A stretch of DNA of 64,000 nt from Robiginitomaculum sp. (lineage in GTDB: Bacteria; Pseudomonadota; Alphaproteobacteria; Caulobacterales; Maricaulaceae), in the NCBI GenBank assembly GCA_021776515.1, contig JAJFFS010000012.1, positions 106,487 through 170,486 of the forward strand, in the 5' to 3' direction. Both the position numbers and the translations under genes were made by a program. This document shows positions 46,033 to 55,568 of this stretch, one piece after another. The notes beneath the pieces are model-generated. The model had not been told where the DNA came from and ran no database searches. It saw only the letters and a list, made by a program, of their open reading frames with translations. The first letter of the stretch is position 1. Each line of letters starts with the position of its first letter.

Positions 46033-48360
46033 TCACTTCACCCAGTTTTCTTTGGGATTGGCCAGTTGTGCCTCAATGGCGGCGCGGTGTCTGGCGACAT
46101 TTTCTGCCATGCGCTTTTCCCGTGCCGCAAATTCCGGCGTGTCGCGCAGGTCGTCAAAGGCGGGATTTCGCAAAAATGTATTATCGGCAAAGCCGCGGTC
46201 TAAAAACGCATCAATCCAGTCATAAGCCTTTTTGGGTTTATTTTTAACCATCTGCACAATGGCCCCGGCTTGTAATTCTTCCACCAAGAGGTTGTCCACC
46301 GGGCCATTCGTGCCAAGATGGGCGTCAAATTTTTCAACCAAAACTTCCGCCTCAGCATCACCCGCGTGCTGGTAAATAAACGCAACACTGGCAAAGGTAG
46401 TCAGATAAGACGGGTCGAGTTGTCGTTCCGCCCAGTTAATTTGCGCTTTGCGCGCTTGTATATCAGCATAGGCGGCAGAATAATTACCCATAAAATAAAG
46501 GAAAAACCCCTTGATTGCGTTGTCGGGATCAGCATCAAAGAGCGCCAATGCGGAGCTGTTGTCACCACGCAAAAAATAATTGAGCGCCCTGTCGTCGGTT
46601 GAACGGGCCACGGCCTCTGCCTTGTCCAGAAGACCGACATACCCATAAATCTCCACAAGAGTGGATTGCACCTGGGCAGCATCCGGGTTCAGGGCTTGCG
46701 CATCCTTGTACAGGCTGTGGGCACCAGCGAGATCACCGTCTTCAAACAACATGCTACCCAGCCCGCCCTGCCCAAACGGGCTATCGGGGTTCCATCGCGC
46801 AAGGTCCCGATATATCTGTTTTGCCGCGCCTCTATTGCCCAGTGCTAAGTGAACGTCGGCAATATTGGCCAGAATGACGGGGGATAGCGGATCCAGTGCC
46901 CGGGCTTTTTGAAATACGATCAGTGCTTTATCAAGATCGCCCAAAGCACTATACGCATTACCTTTCCTAAGAAAAGCATCGGCATAGTTTGGATTCGCGA
47001 CAATGGCGCGTTCCGCCAGAGCCACCGCCTCTTCAGGGCGTATTTCAGCGTTGGCGAAAAGGGCCGCCGAGGTTAAGGCTTCGGCAGAGTCTGGCGCCAG
47101 TTCAAGGGCGCGGGCCACATGAGGTTTGGCCAGAGACAAGCTCTCTTCCTCGCTCATATCCGTATAGTACCTCATAAGAAGGTAGGTATCAGCCAGACCC
47201 GCATAAGCCGGGGCAAAACCGGGGTCCAGCGCGATCACCTGTTGGAAACCTTCCACGGCAGCGCGTAACGTATCGGGCAGGCGCTTTATCATTTGCTCTC
47301 TGGCACGCAGATAAAGCTCATAGGCCTCTAATGATGCCGTTTTTGCGGCTTCGCTGGTTTGCGCAACAGACAGGCGACCCTTGATATTACCAACGATAGC
47401 GGCGGCTATTTCGTCCTGAATGGCGAAGATGTTCTCCGCCGTTAGTGGCCGGTCATAGGTCTCTGACCAGAGGTGTTCGTCATTGGCAGTGTCGATAAGC
47501 TGCGCGGTGATGCGCAAGGTAGCTCCGGCCTTGCGGATGCTGCCTTCCAGAATATGGCCCACATTCAATGCCTCGGCGATCTCGTCCATGCTGGCGTCAC
47601 GATCTTTAAGGGCAAAGGATGAGGTGCGCGAAGCCACCCGCAAACCATCAATGCGCGCCAGTACGTTCAACAGCTCTTCGGATATGCCCTTGGCGAAGTA
47701 TTCCTGATTGCCTTCTGAGGAGAAATCCTCAAACGGCAGCACGGCGATGGAGGGTCCGGGGGTTGTGTCTGCATCCTTCGAGGTTCCCTCTGATCCTTCG
47801 ACAAGCTCAGGATGAGGGTTTTCTTCTGCAACCACCCCGACCTTATCCTGAGCTTGACCTCCCACCTCATCCTGAGCTTGACCTCTGACCTTATCCTGAG
47901 CTTGACCTCCCACCTCATCCTGAGCTTGACCTCTGACCTTATCCTGAGCTTGACCTCTGACCTTATCCTGAGCTTGACCTCCCACCTCATCCTGAGCTTG
48001 TCGAAGGATGGGCGCAGAACGTGTCCCCTGCCAGATGACCAGTGCCGCGACCAGTACGAGCCCGGCAACAATCACATAATCCAGTCTCCGCCCCGTCTTG
48101 GCCGTTACACTCTCACCCTCAGCCACAATTTCGGTGCGCTTCATCCCCTCCGGGGTCATTTCAAACGCCCAGGCCAACAGCAAGGCAATCGGGAAACCGA
48201 TAAGCAGCAAAATAGCAAAAAAGCTGTCTACCCAGTCCGGTAAAGCCAAAGCAGGGGTCATCACCGAGACGACCTGCATCAATATCCAGCCAACCACCGC
48301 ATAAACACCCGCAACGCGGAAGATATTACGGCGGCGCAGTTCTGTGAAAAGCGTGTTCAT
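46033..48360 (-). CDS. TPR-repeat membrane protein with FlgO-like domain and in-frame repeat insertion
   Basis: I start at the ATG at 48360 (MNTLFTELRRRNIFRVAG; 775 residues). The N-terminal RRRNIFRVAGVYAVVGWILMQV is the hallmark of a large family of TPR proteins with TM segments. Three hydrophobic stretches cover residues ~15-110. Then comes a repetitive linker (QAQDKVRG/QAQDEVGG units, ending PHPELVEGS), a FlgO-like domain (SIAVLPFEDFSSEGNQEYFAKGISEELLNVLARIDGLRVASRTSS) and about ten TPR units to the C-terminus. The linker derives from a dispersed DNA repeat. The role of the family is poorly known; peptide or signal sensing in the envelope is only a guess. Confidence 0.85.
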   Translation of the reverse strand: MNTLFTELRRRNIFRVAGVYAVVGWILMQVVSVMTPALALPDWVDSFFAILLLIGFPIALLLAWAFEMTPEGMKRTEIVAEGESVTAKTGRRLDYVIVAGLVLVAALVIWQGTRSAPILRQAQDEVGGQAQDKVRGQAQDKVRGQAQDEVGGQAQDKVRGQAQDEVGGQAQDKVGVVAEENPHPELVEGSEGTSKDADTTPGPSIAVLPFEDFSSEGNQEYFAKGISEELLNVLARIDGLRVASRTSSFALKDRDASMDEIAEALNVGHILEGSIRKAGATLRITAQLIDTANDEHLWSETYDRPLTAENIFAIQDEIAAAIVGNIKGRLSVAQTSEAAKTASLEAYELYLRAREQMIKRLPDTLRAAVEGFQQVIALDPGFAPAYAGLADTYLLMRYYTDMSEEESLSLAKPHVARALELAPDSAEALTSAALFANAEIRPEEAVALAERAIVANPNYADAFLRKGNAYSALGDLDKALIVFQKARALDPLSPVILANIADVHLALGNRGAAKQIYRDLARWNPDSPFGQGGLGSMLFEDGDLAGAHSLYKDAQALNPDAAQVQSTLVEIYGYVGLLDKAEAVARSTDDRALNYFLRGDNSSALALFDADPDNAIKGFFLYFMGNYSAAYADIQARKAQINWAERQLDPSYLTTFASVAFIYQHAGDAEAEVLVEKFDAHLGTNGPVDNLLVEELQAGAIVQMVKNKPKKAYDWIDAFLDRGFADNTFLRNPAFDDLRDTPEFAAREKRMAENVARHRAAIEAQLANPKENWVK
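47793..48007. repeat. Coding 24-bp tandem repeat flanked by a 23-bp inverted repeat
   Basis: CCTTCGACAAGCTCAGGATG (47793 onwards) and its exact complement ending at 48007 are 23-bp inverted arms. Between them lie seven QAQD-encoding 24-bp units (CTTATCCTGAGCTTGACCTC and CTCATCCTGAGCTTGACCTC types). The whole segment is in frame within the TPR gene, just after the third TM helix. Confidence 0.94.
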
Positions 48361-48474
48361 CAACGGTGTCCCCACACAGTGTATTCCTGCGTTTGGATGT
48401 TCCTACCGCATGACATGGCTGATGGGCAAGTAGAGAAGCGACCAGGGTATGAATGACCAAGAATAAACAACCTG

Positions 48475-48557
48475 ATGTCATTGCCGGGCTTGTCCCGGTA
48501 ATCCAGCTCTCATTTTGCACTACATCTGGATTGCCTGAACAAGCCCGGCAATGACAT
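48475..48557. repeat. 83-bp double-hairpin REP-like element
   Basis: The outer arms ATGTCATTGCCGGGCTTGT and ACAAGCCCGGCAATGACAT are exact 19-bp complements. Between them is TAATCCAG...CTGGATTGCC. It lies in the gene-free gap 48361-48637 upstream of the TPR gene. Confidence 0.92.
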
Positions 48558-48637
48558 TGAGAGAATTATGTTTCAACAGTTTGGACGATCAGGCTTAGCG
48601 TAACTCTGTCTTAGGGTCCAAAAGCCCGGGCCGAATA

Positions 48638-49225
48638 CTAATCAGCGGCATCAGCCGTTTTAGCCGTTGATTGCGCATCAGCGGCAGGGCGGCGAACGCG
48701 GCGGCGCGGGGTGCGCGCCGGTTTGGCGGGAACTGGCTCAGAGGCCGCCTTGGGGGCAGGGCTGGCTTTTGGTGTGACAACATCCATCGGCCCGGTGCCG
48801 CCATTATTATCCGGGGCGGGCGCTGCGGTCTCTGGTTTTGGTGCAGGTTGCCCCTCGGTTTGCTGTGCTGCCGGGGCAGGTTGTTGTTGCGGTTGCTGAT
48901 TGCGTTCTTGCTGTTTTGCCTTGCGGGCATCGTACTCTGCCTGGCGGGCAGCGCGCTGGGCGGCCTGCTCTTCTTCGCGTTGTTCGCGCTGTTCCTGCTG
49001 CGCCCGTATAATTCGAAAATAATGTTCGGCAAACTGAAGGTAGTTTTCAGCCATAACCGGATCACCCGAAAGAGAGGCATCACGGGCCAATTGCTGGTAC
49101 TTTTCGTGAATGGTGGTAACGGCACCCCGAACTTTAACGCCGGGTCCGTTGCTCTCCATCGCCCTGTTGGGGTTATGAGACTTGTTATGATTGTTATTCC
49201 GACTGCGGCCTCTTTGGCGTTTCAT
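48638..49225 (-). CDS. DUF4167-domain protein
   Basis: I start at 49225 (MKRQRGRSRNNNHN), with AAGGA upstream; 195 residues. The N-terminal ~75 residues are the DUF4167 signature (RAMESNGPGVKVRGAVTTIHEKYQQLARDASLSGDPVMAENYLQFAEHYFRI), typical of alphaproteobacteria. The rest is low-complexity Gln/Ala/Pro/Lys-rich sequence, probably disordered. The basic RG/N-rich start suggests nucleic-acid binding; this is not established. It lies downstream of prmC on the same strand, as in many relatives. Confidence 0.88.
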   Translation of the reverse strand: MKRQRGRSRNNNHNKSHNPNRAMESNGPGVKVRGAVTTIHEKYQQLARDASLSGDPVMAENYLQFAEHYFRIIRAQQEQREQREEEQAAQRAARQAEYDARKAKQQERNQQPQQQPAPAAQQTEGQPAPKPETAAPAPDNNGGTGPMDVVTPKASPAPKAASEPVPAKPARTPRRRVRRPAADAQSTAKTADAAD

Positions 49226-49455
49226 GCCTGTTGTCCTTGAAGTTTCTCTTGTTTGCATTAGCTCGGCCCAAATGGCATGGAGCTTTTTCATGCGTTACAA
49301 TCTGCAATTCAGCAGGGTTATCAGCGCGCACAAACCTTTTCCAAAAAACTCCAGGAATGTGCGTGGTTCAGACGGAAAGTCTTTTGACCTTCGTGCGCCT
49401 TGGGTAAGACCCTACCCCCCCTTGTGGTGCATTCCAAGCGTTTTTTGCGGCACAG

Positions 49456-50331
49456 TTAGCAATGCGTTGCACAAAACACCCTGTCTCGCCCCGCAAGATC
49501 AGCAAAAAGGCTTATTTTATTTAAAAAATCATGGCCTTGCGCCAAATCCATTACAGCATCACCCTGATCGGCACCGATCTCGAAAATAAACCGCGCACCG
49601 GGTTTAAGGTAGTGCGCCATCAAGGGAAGAAGTGCGCGATAGGCATCCAGACCGTCCGCACCGCCATCAAGGGCCAGCATTGGCTCGAACTGTCTGACCT
49701 CCGGCTCCAGCGTCTCAATAACATCGCTCACAATATAGGGCGGGTTGGAGACCACCAGATCAAACGGGGCGTATGCCAGGGCGCTATCCCAATTGCCCTG
49801 AATAAATTCTGCCCGGTCATCAAGTTTCAGGTTTTCGGCATTGGCCCTGGCGACGGCAAGTGCGGCAGGTGAAAGGTCAACGCCCACACCTTTGGTATTT
49901 GGGCATTCAGCCAGTAACGCCAGCAAAATCGCGCCGGACCCGGTACCAAGGTCAAGAATATGCGCCGGTTTCGGCCCCAGAGTTTCAAGCGCAATTTCCA
50001 CAAGACGCTCGGTCTCCGGGCGCGGGGTCAGCACGTCCTTGCTGACCTTCAAATCCAGCGACCAAAACCCCCACTCGCTTAAGATATGAGACAAGGGCTC
50101 GCGGGCTTCGCGACGCGCGCACATAGCTTCAAGCTGTGCAGCCTGCGCATTATCAAGAGACTGGTCCGGGTCCAGCCAGTGACCAGAAGCCTCAGTGTTG
50201 AACAGCGCATCCAGCATATGGCGAGCCTCAATCGGGGCTTCTTTAATGCCGGCATCATGCAAGCGATCTGTCACAGTACGCCGCACAATGGCCAGTTTTG
50301 CCCCGGCCCATGAGGGCGTATCTGCGATCAC
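49456..50331 (-). CDS. prmC: Release-factor glutamine methyltransferase PrmC
   Basis: Methylates the GGQ glutamine of release factors. The 291-residue protein has an N-terminal helical domain, the SAM loop [18 protein letters not shown] and the catalytic NPPY ([12 protein letters not shown]). Its ATG overlaps the prfA stop by 4 bases, so substrate and modifier are co-translated. Confidence 0.97.
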   Translation of the reverse strand: MIADTPSWAGAKLAIVRRTVTDRLHDAGIKEAPIEARHMLDALFNTEASGHWLDPDQSLDNAQAAQLEAMCARREAREPLSHILSEWGFWSLDLKVSKDVLTPRPETERLVEIALETLGPKPAHILDLGTGSGAILLALLAECPNTKGVGVDLSPAALAVARANAENLKLDDRAEFIQGNWDSALAYAPFDLVVSNPPYIVSDVIETLEPEVRQFEPMLALDGGADGLDAYRALLPLMAHYLKPGARFIFEIGADQGDAVMDLAQGHDFLNKISLFADLAGRDRVFCATHC

Positions 50332-51419
50332 GAAAGGTTCTCGTCTTCCATAGCGGCCAGCTTCGCGGCCTGATCTTCGGCCAATAGCGCATCAATAACC
50401 TCGCCCAGCGCTTCACCGGCGATAACCTTGCCCAGATTATAAAGTGTCAAATTGATCCGGTGATCGGTTACGCGCCCTTGCGGAAAATTATAGGTGCGAA
50501 TGCGCTCCGAGCGATCGCCAGAACCAATTTGTCCTTTACGGTCTGCGGCCCGGATAGAATCCACCCGTTGCCTCTCGCGCTCATAAAGCCGCGCCCGCAG
50601 CACCATCATCGCTTTTGCCCGGTTCTTGTGTTGGGATTTTTCGTCCTGTTGAGAAACCACCACACCTGTAGGTATATGAGTAATGCGTACCGCTGAATCG
50701 GTGGTGTTTACCGACTGCCCCCCCGGCCCGGATGCGCGAAATACGTCCACACGCAGATCACTGTCGGCGATCTGAATATCCACATCTTCGGGTTCGGGTA
50801 AAACCGCCACAGTGGCTGCCGAGGTATGTATGCGCCCTTGCGTTTCCGTATCGGGAACCCTTTGCACCCGGTGTACACCGGATTCAAATTTCAAACGCCC
50901 AAAGGTGTTATCGCCCTTGATCGAGGCAATGACCTCTTTATAGCCGCCCATTTCACCGTCGGAAGCCGAAACCAGTTCCATCTTCCAGCCCTGAAGCTGG
51001 GCGTAGCGTTGATACATGCGAAAGAGATCACCGGCGAACAAGGCCGCCTCATCCCCGCCGGTACCCGCACGCACCTCCAGCATCACCGGGGCCGCATCAT
51101 CCTTGTCCTTGGGCAGCAACAATATCTGCATGGCGCGTTCGCGTTCCGGCAATTTTGCTTTTAGCTCATCAAGTTCTTCGCGCATCATGGCCAGCATCTC
51201 GGCATCTTCACCGCCTTCGGTGACCATGCTTTGCATATCGGCCAGCTCACTACGCAGGGTATTCAGCTCACGCGCCGCTTCGGCGACTGGCTGCAAGGCG
51301 GCATGTTCCTTGGCCAGAGCGACGATCTCGGTGCCATCTGTGGCAGCACCCATGCGCGCCTCGATCTGCTCAAAGCGATCAATAACCATATCCAGACGGG
51401 TTTGGGGAATGTGGGCCAT
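50328..51419 (-). CDS. prfA: Peptide chain release factor 1
   Basis: Terminates translation at UAA and UAG. I start at 51419 ([16 protein letters not shown]; 363 residues), with AAGGAA upstream. The GGQ loop is [25 protein letters not shown] and the codon-recognition segment includes the P-x-T-type motif ([16 protein letters not shown]). It follows the ispG stop by one base. Confidence 0.97.
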   Translation of the reverse strand: MAHIPQTRLDMVIDRFEQIEARMGAATDGTEIVALAKEHAALQPVAEAARELNTLRSELADMQSMVTEGGEDAEMLAMMREELDELKAKLPERERAMQILLLPKDKDDAAPVMLEVRAGTGGDEAALFAGDLFRMYQRYAQLQGWKMELVSASDGEMGGYKEVIASIKGDNTFGRLKFESGVHRVQRVPDTETQGRIHTSAATVAVLPEPEDVDIQIADSDLRVDVFRASGPGGQSVNTTDSAVRITHIPTGVVVSQQDEKSQHKNRAKAMMVLRARLYERERQRVDSIRAADRKGQIGSGDRSERIRTYNFPQGRVTDHRINLTLYNLGKVIAGEALGEVIDALLAEDQAAKLAAMEDENLS

Positions 51420-51420
51420 A

Positions 51421-52539
51421 TTATTCCTTGGCCTCGCGTAGGCTGGCAGCGCGCGCTTCAACCAGTTCTATAATATGTTCAACCATGGTTTCATTACTGC
51501 GTTTATGATCTGTTTTGCCAGCAAGATAGACCATGCCATGACCGGCACCGCCGCCGGTATATCCAATATCGGTATAGGCCGCTTCGCCGGGTCCGTTAAC
51601 CACGCACCCGATAATGGACAAGGACACTGGCTCGGCTATATGGGCCAGGCGCTCCTCCAAAGTTTGCACCGTCTTAATCACATCAAAGCCCTGACGAGAG
51701 CAGGACGGGCAGGCGATGATATTCACCCCTCGGGAACGTAAATTTAGTGATTTAAGAATATCAAAGCCAACCTTGATCTCTTCCACCGGGTCCGCCGACA
51801 GCGACACCCGTATGGTGTCGCCAATACCAGACCAGAGCAACATACCCAGACCGATAGACGATTTCACCGTGCCGGTGCGCAAGCCCCCGGCCTCGGTAAT
51901 GCCAATGTGCAGCGGGCAGTCAATGGCGGTGGCAAGCTGCTGATAAGCAGCAACAGTCAAAAACGGATCCGAGGCCTTTACCGAGATTTTATAGTCACGA
52001 AAATCATGATCTTCCAAAATAGCCGCATGACGCAGTGCGCTTTCCACCATGGCTTCCGGGCAAGGCTCGCCATAGCGCTCAAGCAGTTCCCGCTCAAGTG
52101 AACCACCGTTAACGCCGATACGTATGGAACAGCCATGATCCTTGGCAGCCTGAACAACATCGCGGACACGATCATCACTGCCAATATTGCCAGGATTAAT
52201 GCGCAGGCAGGCTGCCCCGGCTTTGGCAGCCTCAATGGCGCGTTTGTAATGAAAATGAATATCGGCCACAATTGGCACGCTGGCGGCACGGGTAATGGCC
52301 CTTAACCCTTGTGTCGATTCCACATCAGGGCAGGAAATGCGGATAATATCCGCCCCGGCTTCTTCCAGCGCACACACTTGTTTCAAAGTTGCCGCAACAT
52401 CAGGCGTCGGCGTGTTGGTCATGGATTGTACGCTAATGGGGGCATCACCCCCAACAGGAACATCACCAACCATGATTTGACGCGAGACGCGCCGTTCAAT
52501 TGCGCGCCAGGGACGAAGCGCACTCATGGCGTCAGTCAT
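51421..52539 (-). CDS. ispG: 4-hydroxy-3-methylbut-2-enyl diphosphate synthase IspG
   Basis: Iron-sulfur enzyme of the MEP isoprenoid pathway. I start at 52539 ([11 protein letters not shown]; 372 residues). Conserved blocks: [49 protein letters not shown]. The cluster Cys residues lie in [14 protein letters not shown] and [13 protein letters not shown]. Confidence 0.97.
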   Translation of the reverse strand: MTDAMSALRPWRAIERRVSRQIMVGDVPVGGDAPISVQSMTNTPTPDVAATLKQVCALEEAGADIIRISCPDVESTQGLRAITRAASVPIVADIHFHYKRAIEAAKAGAACLRINPGNIGSDDRVRDVVQAAKDHGCSIRIGVNGGSLERELLERYGEPCPEAMVESALRHAAILEDHDFRDYKISVKASDPFLTVAAYQQLATAIDCPLHIGITEAGGLRTGTVKSSIGLGMLLWSGIGDTIRVSLSADPVEEIKVGFDILKSLNLRSRGVNIIACPSCSRQGFDVIKTVQTLEERLAHIAEPVSLSIIGCVVNGPGEAAYTDIGYTGGGAGHGMVYLAGKTDHKRSNETMVEHIIELVEARAASLREAKE

Positions 52540-52600
52540 CGCAATACTGCCCAGTTTCAATTTAAGGTGATGTCAGGTTTGGCTCGTGTAAGGGCTGTCG

Positions 52601-53152
52601 TCAACTGTCATCAAGGCTGATATGTGAGCCGGGAAGGTTTGGTACGCTGTTCAGGTCTTGGGATTTTGCCCAACCTTCCAGCGCTTCAGGCACCGCAGGG
52701 ACCGCAGCCATTGATTGGGACGGGGCCCGTAAGCCATACCATGTTGCCAGGCTAAGGGCACAGACAACCACCAAAACAATGCCGGTACCCCGTGGCAAAC
52801 GAAAATCTACCCATGCCGGTGCCGGGCGTGGTGACAGATCACCCAATGGCGACAGACCATCATAAAACTGCGTTTTAAAATCGCTGACCATTTCATCAGC
52901 CTGCAGGCCAAGATGGTTCGCATAGCACCGCACAAAACCAAGTGCATAGGCACGAGGCGGCAATGCTGCCCTGTCCATGGATTCTATAGCTTCCAGGTAT
53001 TCACTGTTGATTTTGGTCGCCGAAGCAACATCATGAAGGCTGAGGTCAGCGCGCAGACGCGCAAGTTTCAATGTGTCACCAACGCCATGAGAAGCGGTTT
53101 CAACCGCATTGTCCATGTCAGTCTGATGCAGGATCGCCCCCGAAGCGTCCAT
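52601..53152 (-). CDS. RodZ-like membrane protein with N-terminal helix-turn-helix
   Basis: A 183-residue protein: a Cro/CI-type helix-turn-helix (LKLARLRADLSLHDVASATKINSEYLEAIES) with the RodZ hallmark following (LPPRAYALGFVRCYANHLGLQ), then one TM helix (GTGIVLVVVCALSLATWYGL) and a short periplasmic tail. RodZ links MreB to the envelope in rod-shaped cells. This version has a much shorter periplasmic part than E. coli RodZ. AAGGG precedes the ATG, and ispG is next downstream. Confidence 0.85.
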   Translation of the reverse strand: MDASGAILHQTDMDNAVETASHGVGDTLKLARLRADLSLHDVASATKINSEYLEAIESMDRAALPPRAYALGFVRCYANHLGLQADEMVSDFKTQFYDGLSPLGDLSPRPAPAWVDFRLPRGTGIVLVVVCALSLATWYGLRAPSQSMAAVPAVPEALEGWAKSQDLNSVPNLPGSHISLDDS

Positions 53153-53304
53153 TATAATATCCCTTCAAATCAACGTTATAACCCGAATCACAGAAATAAA
53201 AGGGTTTTTTCAACGCGATATTTTTGCCGCAATCAACATAAAAACCCAAGTTTCGTCCAAGATCAAGAAGATTTCCTAAATATGTTTACCCAAATGCAGA
53301 CGGA

Positions 53305-55566
53305 TTACAAAGAAAGTCCCTTGACCTGTGCATAGGCCATCAGGTTTTCTCTCACTCGCGCCTGCGGTTCCACGACCCATTTTGCAAGTTTGGTGCCAAG
53401 GTCTTTTTGATCCAAAGAGAGAATCATCCGCTTTATCGGACCTATGGCTGCGGGCGGAATGGAAAGTTCGGTAAAACCCAGGGCAATCAGTATTGCCGCT
53501 TCTACGCTTTGCCCGGCTATTTCTCCACAAACTGAAACCGGGCGTTTTGCTTTGCGGCATATAGTGGCAACATGCCCCAACATATTTAAACTTCCCGGAT
53601 TGAGGATGTCATAACGCTCTGCCACTCTGGGGTTTTCACGATCAGCAGCAAAGAAATATTGCATCAAATCATTTGCCCCTACCGAAACAAAGTCGGCTTC
53701 CTTAAGCAAGCCTTCAAGTTGCCAGACAATAGCGGGCGTCTCGACCATGGAGCCCACGCGTACCTTTGCCGGCATCTCATAGCCGAAACGTGTCATGCGT
53801 TTGATCTCTTCATCCAGCAAATTCCGCGCAATACGAAACTCCGTCAAAGTGGTAATCAAGGGGAACATGATGTTCAGTTCCCGTCCGCCGGTGGCATCAA
53901 TGAGAGCGCGAAACTGGTAACGCAGCAGGCCAGGGCGATCGATTGCCATACGCATGGCTCGCCATCCCAGAGCAGGGTTGCTTTCGCGTTCATGGGCGAC
54001 GTAGGGAAGAATTTTGTCGCCGCCAAGATCAAGGGTGCGAAAAACAACCGGGCGTGTTCCTGCAGCATCCAAAACAGCCCGATAAAGTTGGGCCTGTTCA
54101 TTGAGACGGGGTAAGTGATCAGAAAGCAAAAATTGAAATTCAGTACGGAACAAGCCAATGCCTTCAGCACCGGATTCTTCCAATTGTGGCAGGTCAACCC
54201 GCAATCCGGCATTCATGGTAAGCGTAATGCGCTGACCATCTCTGGTGCGGGCGGGTTTTTCACGTAATCGCGCATAGGTGGCCCGGCGCTGGCGGCGTTC
54301 ATCAACGCGTACCCGAAAAAGGTCTTCTGTATCTGTATCGGGGCGAATGGAAACAATACCTTCCTCGGCATTCACCATAATCGTATCATCAGGGCTGATG
54401 CGATCCAGCAGCCCGGTTACCTGTCCCACAACCGGCAAACGCAATGCCCGTGCCACGATGGCAGCATGGGAGGTGGGCGAGCCTTCCTCCAGCACCAGCG
54501 CTTTCAGGCGGGACCGATCCAGCTCAAGAAGTTCTGCCGGACCAATTGTCCGGGCAATGAGAACAGCATCTTCTGGTAATTCCACCAGTTCATCAACGGC
54601 ACCAAGATGACGCAGTAATCGATTGGCCAAGTCCTCCAGATCATGCAGACGTTCGCGCAAATATGGGTCTTTGGCGCTCAGCAAACGTGCACGATGTTCC
54701 CCGCGCACACGCTCAACAGCGGCCTCAGCACTCAGGCCAGAGCCAGCGGCCTCGCATAAACGGTCCAGCCAACCCTGATCATTGGCAAACATACGGTAGG
54801 CTTCCAGAACCTCCCGTGATGGTCCGCCAAGACGATTTCCCTTACCTTGGTACAGAGCATCCACGGCATGCCGCAACTCTGTGATCGCTGTTAGTAACCG
54901 TGTTTTTTCTGCCTCCGGGTCTTCGGCAATGAGTATGGTTTTTAATCTAGCCGGATCGTGCAATACAGCGCTGCCAACAGCCAAACCATCAGAAATACGC
55001 CGCCCCGACAAAGTTTCTGCCCGGCTGGGGCGCAGAGCAACATTTTCAAGCTCATGGGCGGTGAGAAGGTCGCCTGAAGATACAATTTCAGCCAGAATCA
55101 TGGAGACGTTTTGCAAAGCTTCTATATCATCATTGCTATAATGCCGGGCTTCGCGGCTTTGCACTGCCAGCACGCCAAGCAAACGTCCTCCGCGCAAAAC
55201 CGGAACGCCAAGAAAGCCGTGGAACGGATCTTCTGCTGTTTCCGGATGAAAAGAAAAAGCTGGATGTGATGGTGCTTCGGTTAAGTTAAGTGGCCGGGCG
55301 AGGCGTACAATCTCACCGACCAGCCCCTCACCGGCACCAAGCCGGGTAATGTGGACAGCGTTCGGGTCCAGGCCATACGTTGCCCACAATTCCATGCTGG
55401 TATCCGGGCGACGTAAATAGAGTGAACACACGTCTGCGTGCAGATTTGATGCAATGGCTTTAACCAGTGCATCAAGACGGTATTGCGCCGTACCTTCTGC
55501 CGCCATAATTTTGCGAATATGACTGAGCAGTTTGCGATGCCCGGGATGTCGATTTGAGTCTGGCAA
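53305..55566 (-). CDS. ptsP: Phosphoenolpyruvate-protein phosphotransferase PtsP (EI-Ntr)
   Basis: First enzyme of the nitrogen-related phosphotransferase system. The start is a TTG at 55566, right after the lysC stop; AGGA lies upstream and the residues that follow (HRKLLSHIRKIMAAEG) fit the family N-terminus. Length is 753. An N-terminal GAF domain (LDALVKAIASNLHADVCSLYL) is followed by the EI swivel domain with the phospho-His (EEGSPTSHAAIVARALRLPVVG) and the PEP-binding barrel (GLFRTEFQFLL, ERESNPALGWRAMR, SVCGEIAGQ). EI-Ntr passes phosphate to NPr and EIIA-Ntr; neither is in the window. Confidence 0.95.
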   Translation of the reverse strand: MPDSNRHPGHRKLLSHIRKIMAAEGTAQYRLDALVKAIASNLHADVCSLYLRRPDTSMELWATYGLDPNAVHITRLGAGEGLVGEIVRLARPLNLTEAPSHPAFSFHPETAEDPFHGFLGVPVLRGGRLLGVLAVQSREARHYSNDDIEALQNVSMILAEIVSSGDLLTAHELENVALRPSRAETLSGRRISDGLAVGSAVLHDPARLKTILIAEDPEAEKTRLLTAITELRHAVDALYQGKGNRLGGPSREVLEAYRMFANDQGWLDRLCEAAGSGLSAEAAVERVRGEHRARLLSAKDPYLRERLHDLEDLANRLLRHLGAVDELVELPEDAVLIARTIGPAELLELDRSRLKALVLEEGSPTSHAAIVARALRLPVVGQVTGLLDRISPDDTIMVNAEEGIVSIRPDTDTEDLFRVRVDERRQRRATYARLREKPARTRDGQRITLTMNAGLRVDLPQLEESGAEGIGLFRTEFQFLLSDHLPRLNEQAQLYRAVLDAAGTRPVVFRTLDLGGDKILPYVAHERESNPALGWRAMRMAIDRPGLLRYQFRALIDATGGRELNIMFPLITTLTEFRIARNLLDEEIKRMTRFGYEMPAKVRVGSMVETPAIVWQLEGLLKEADFVSVGANDLMQYFFAADRENPRVAERYDILNPGSLNMLGHVATICRKAKRPVSVCGEIAGQSVEAAILIALGFTELSIPPAAIGPIKRMILSLDQKDLGTKLAKWVVEPQARVRENLMAYAQVKGLSL

Positions 55567-55568
55567 AA

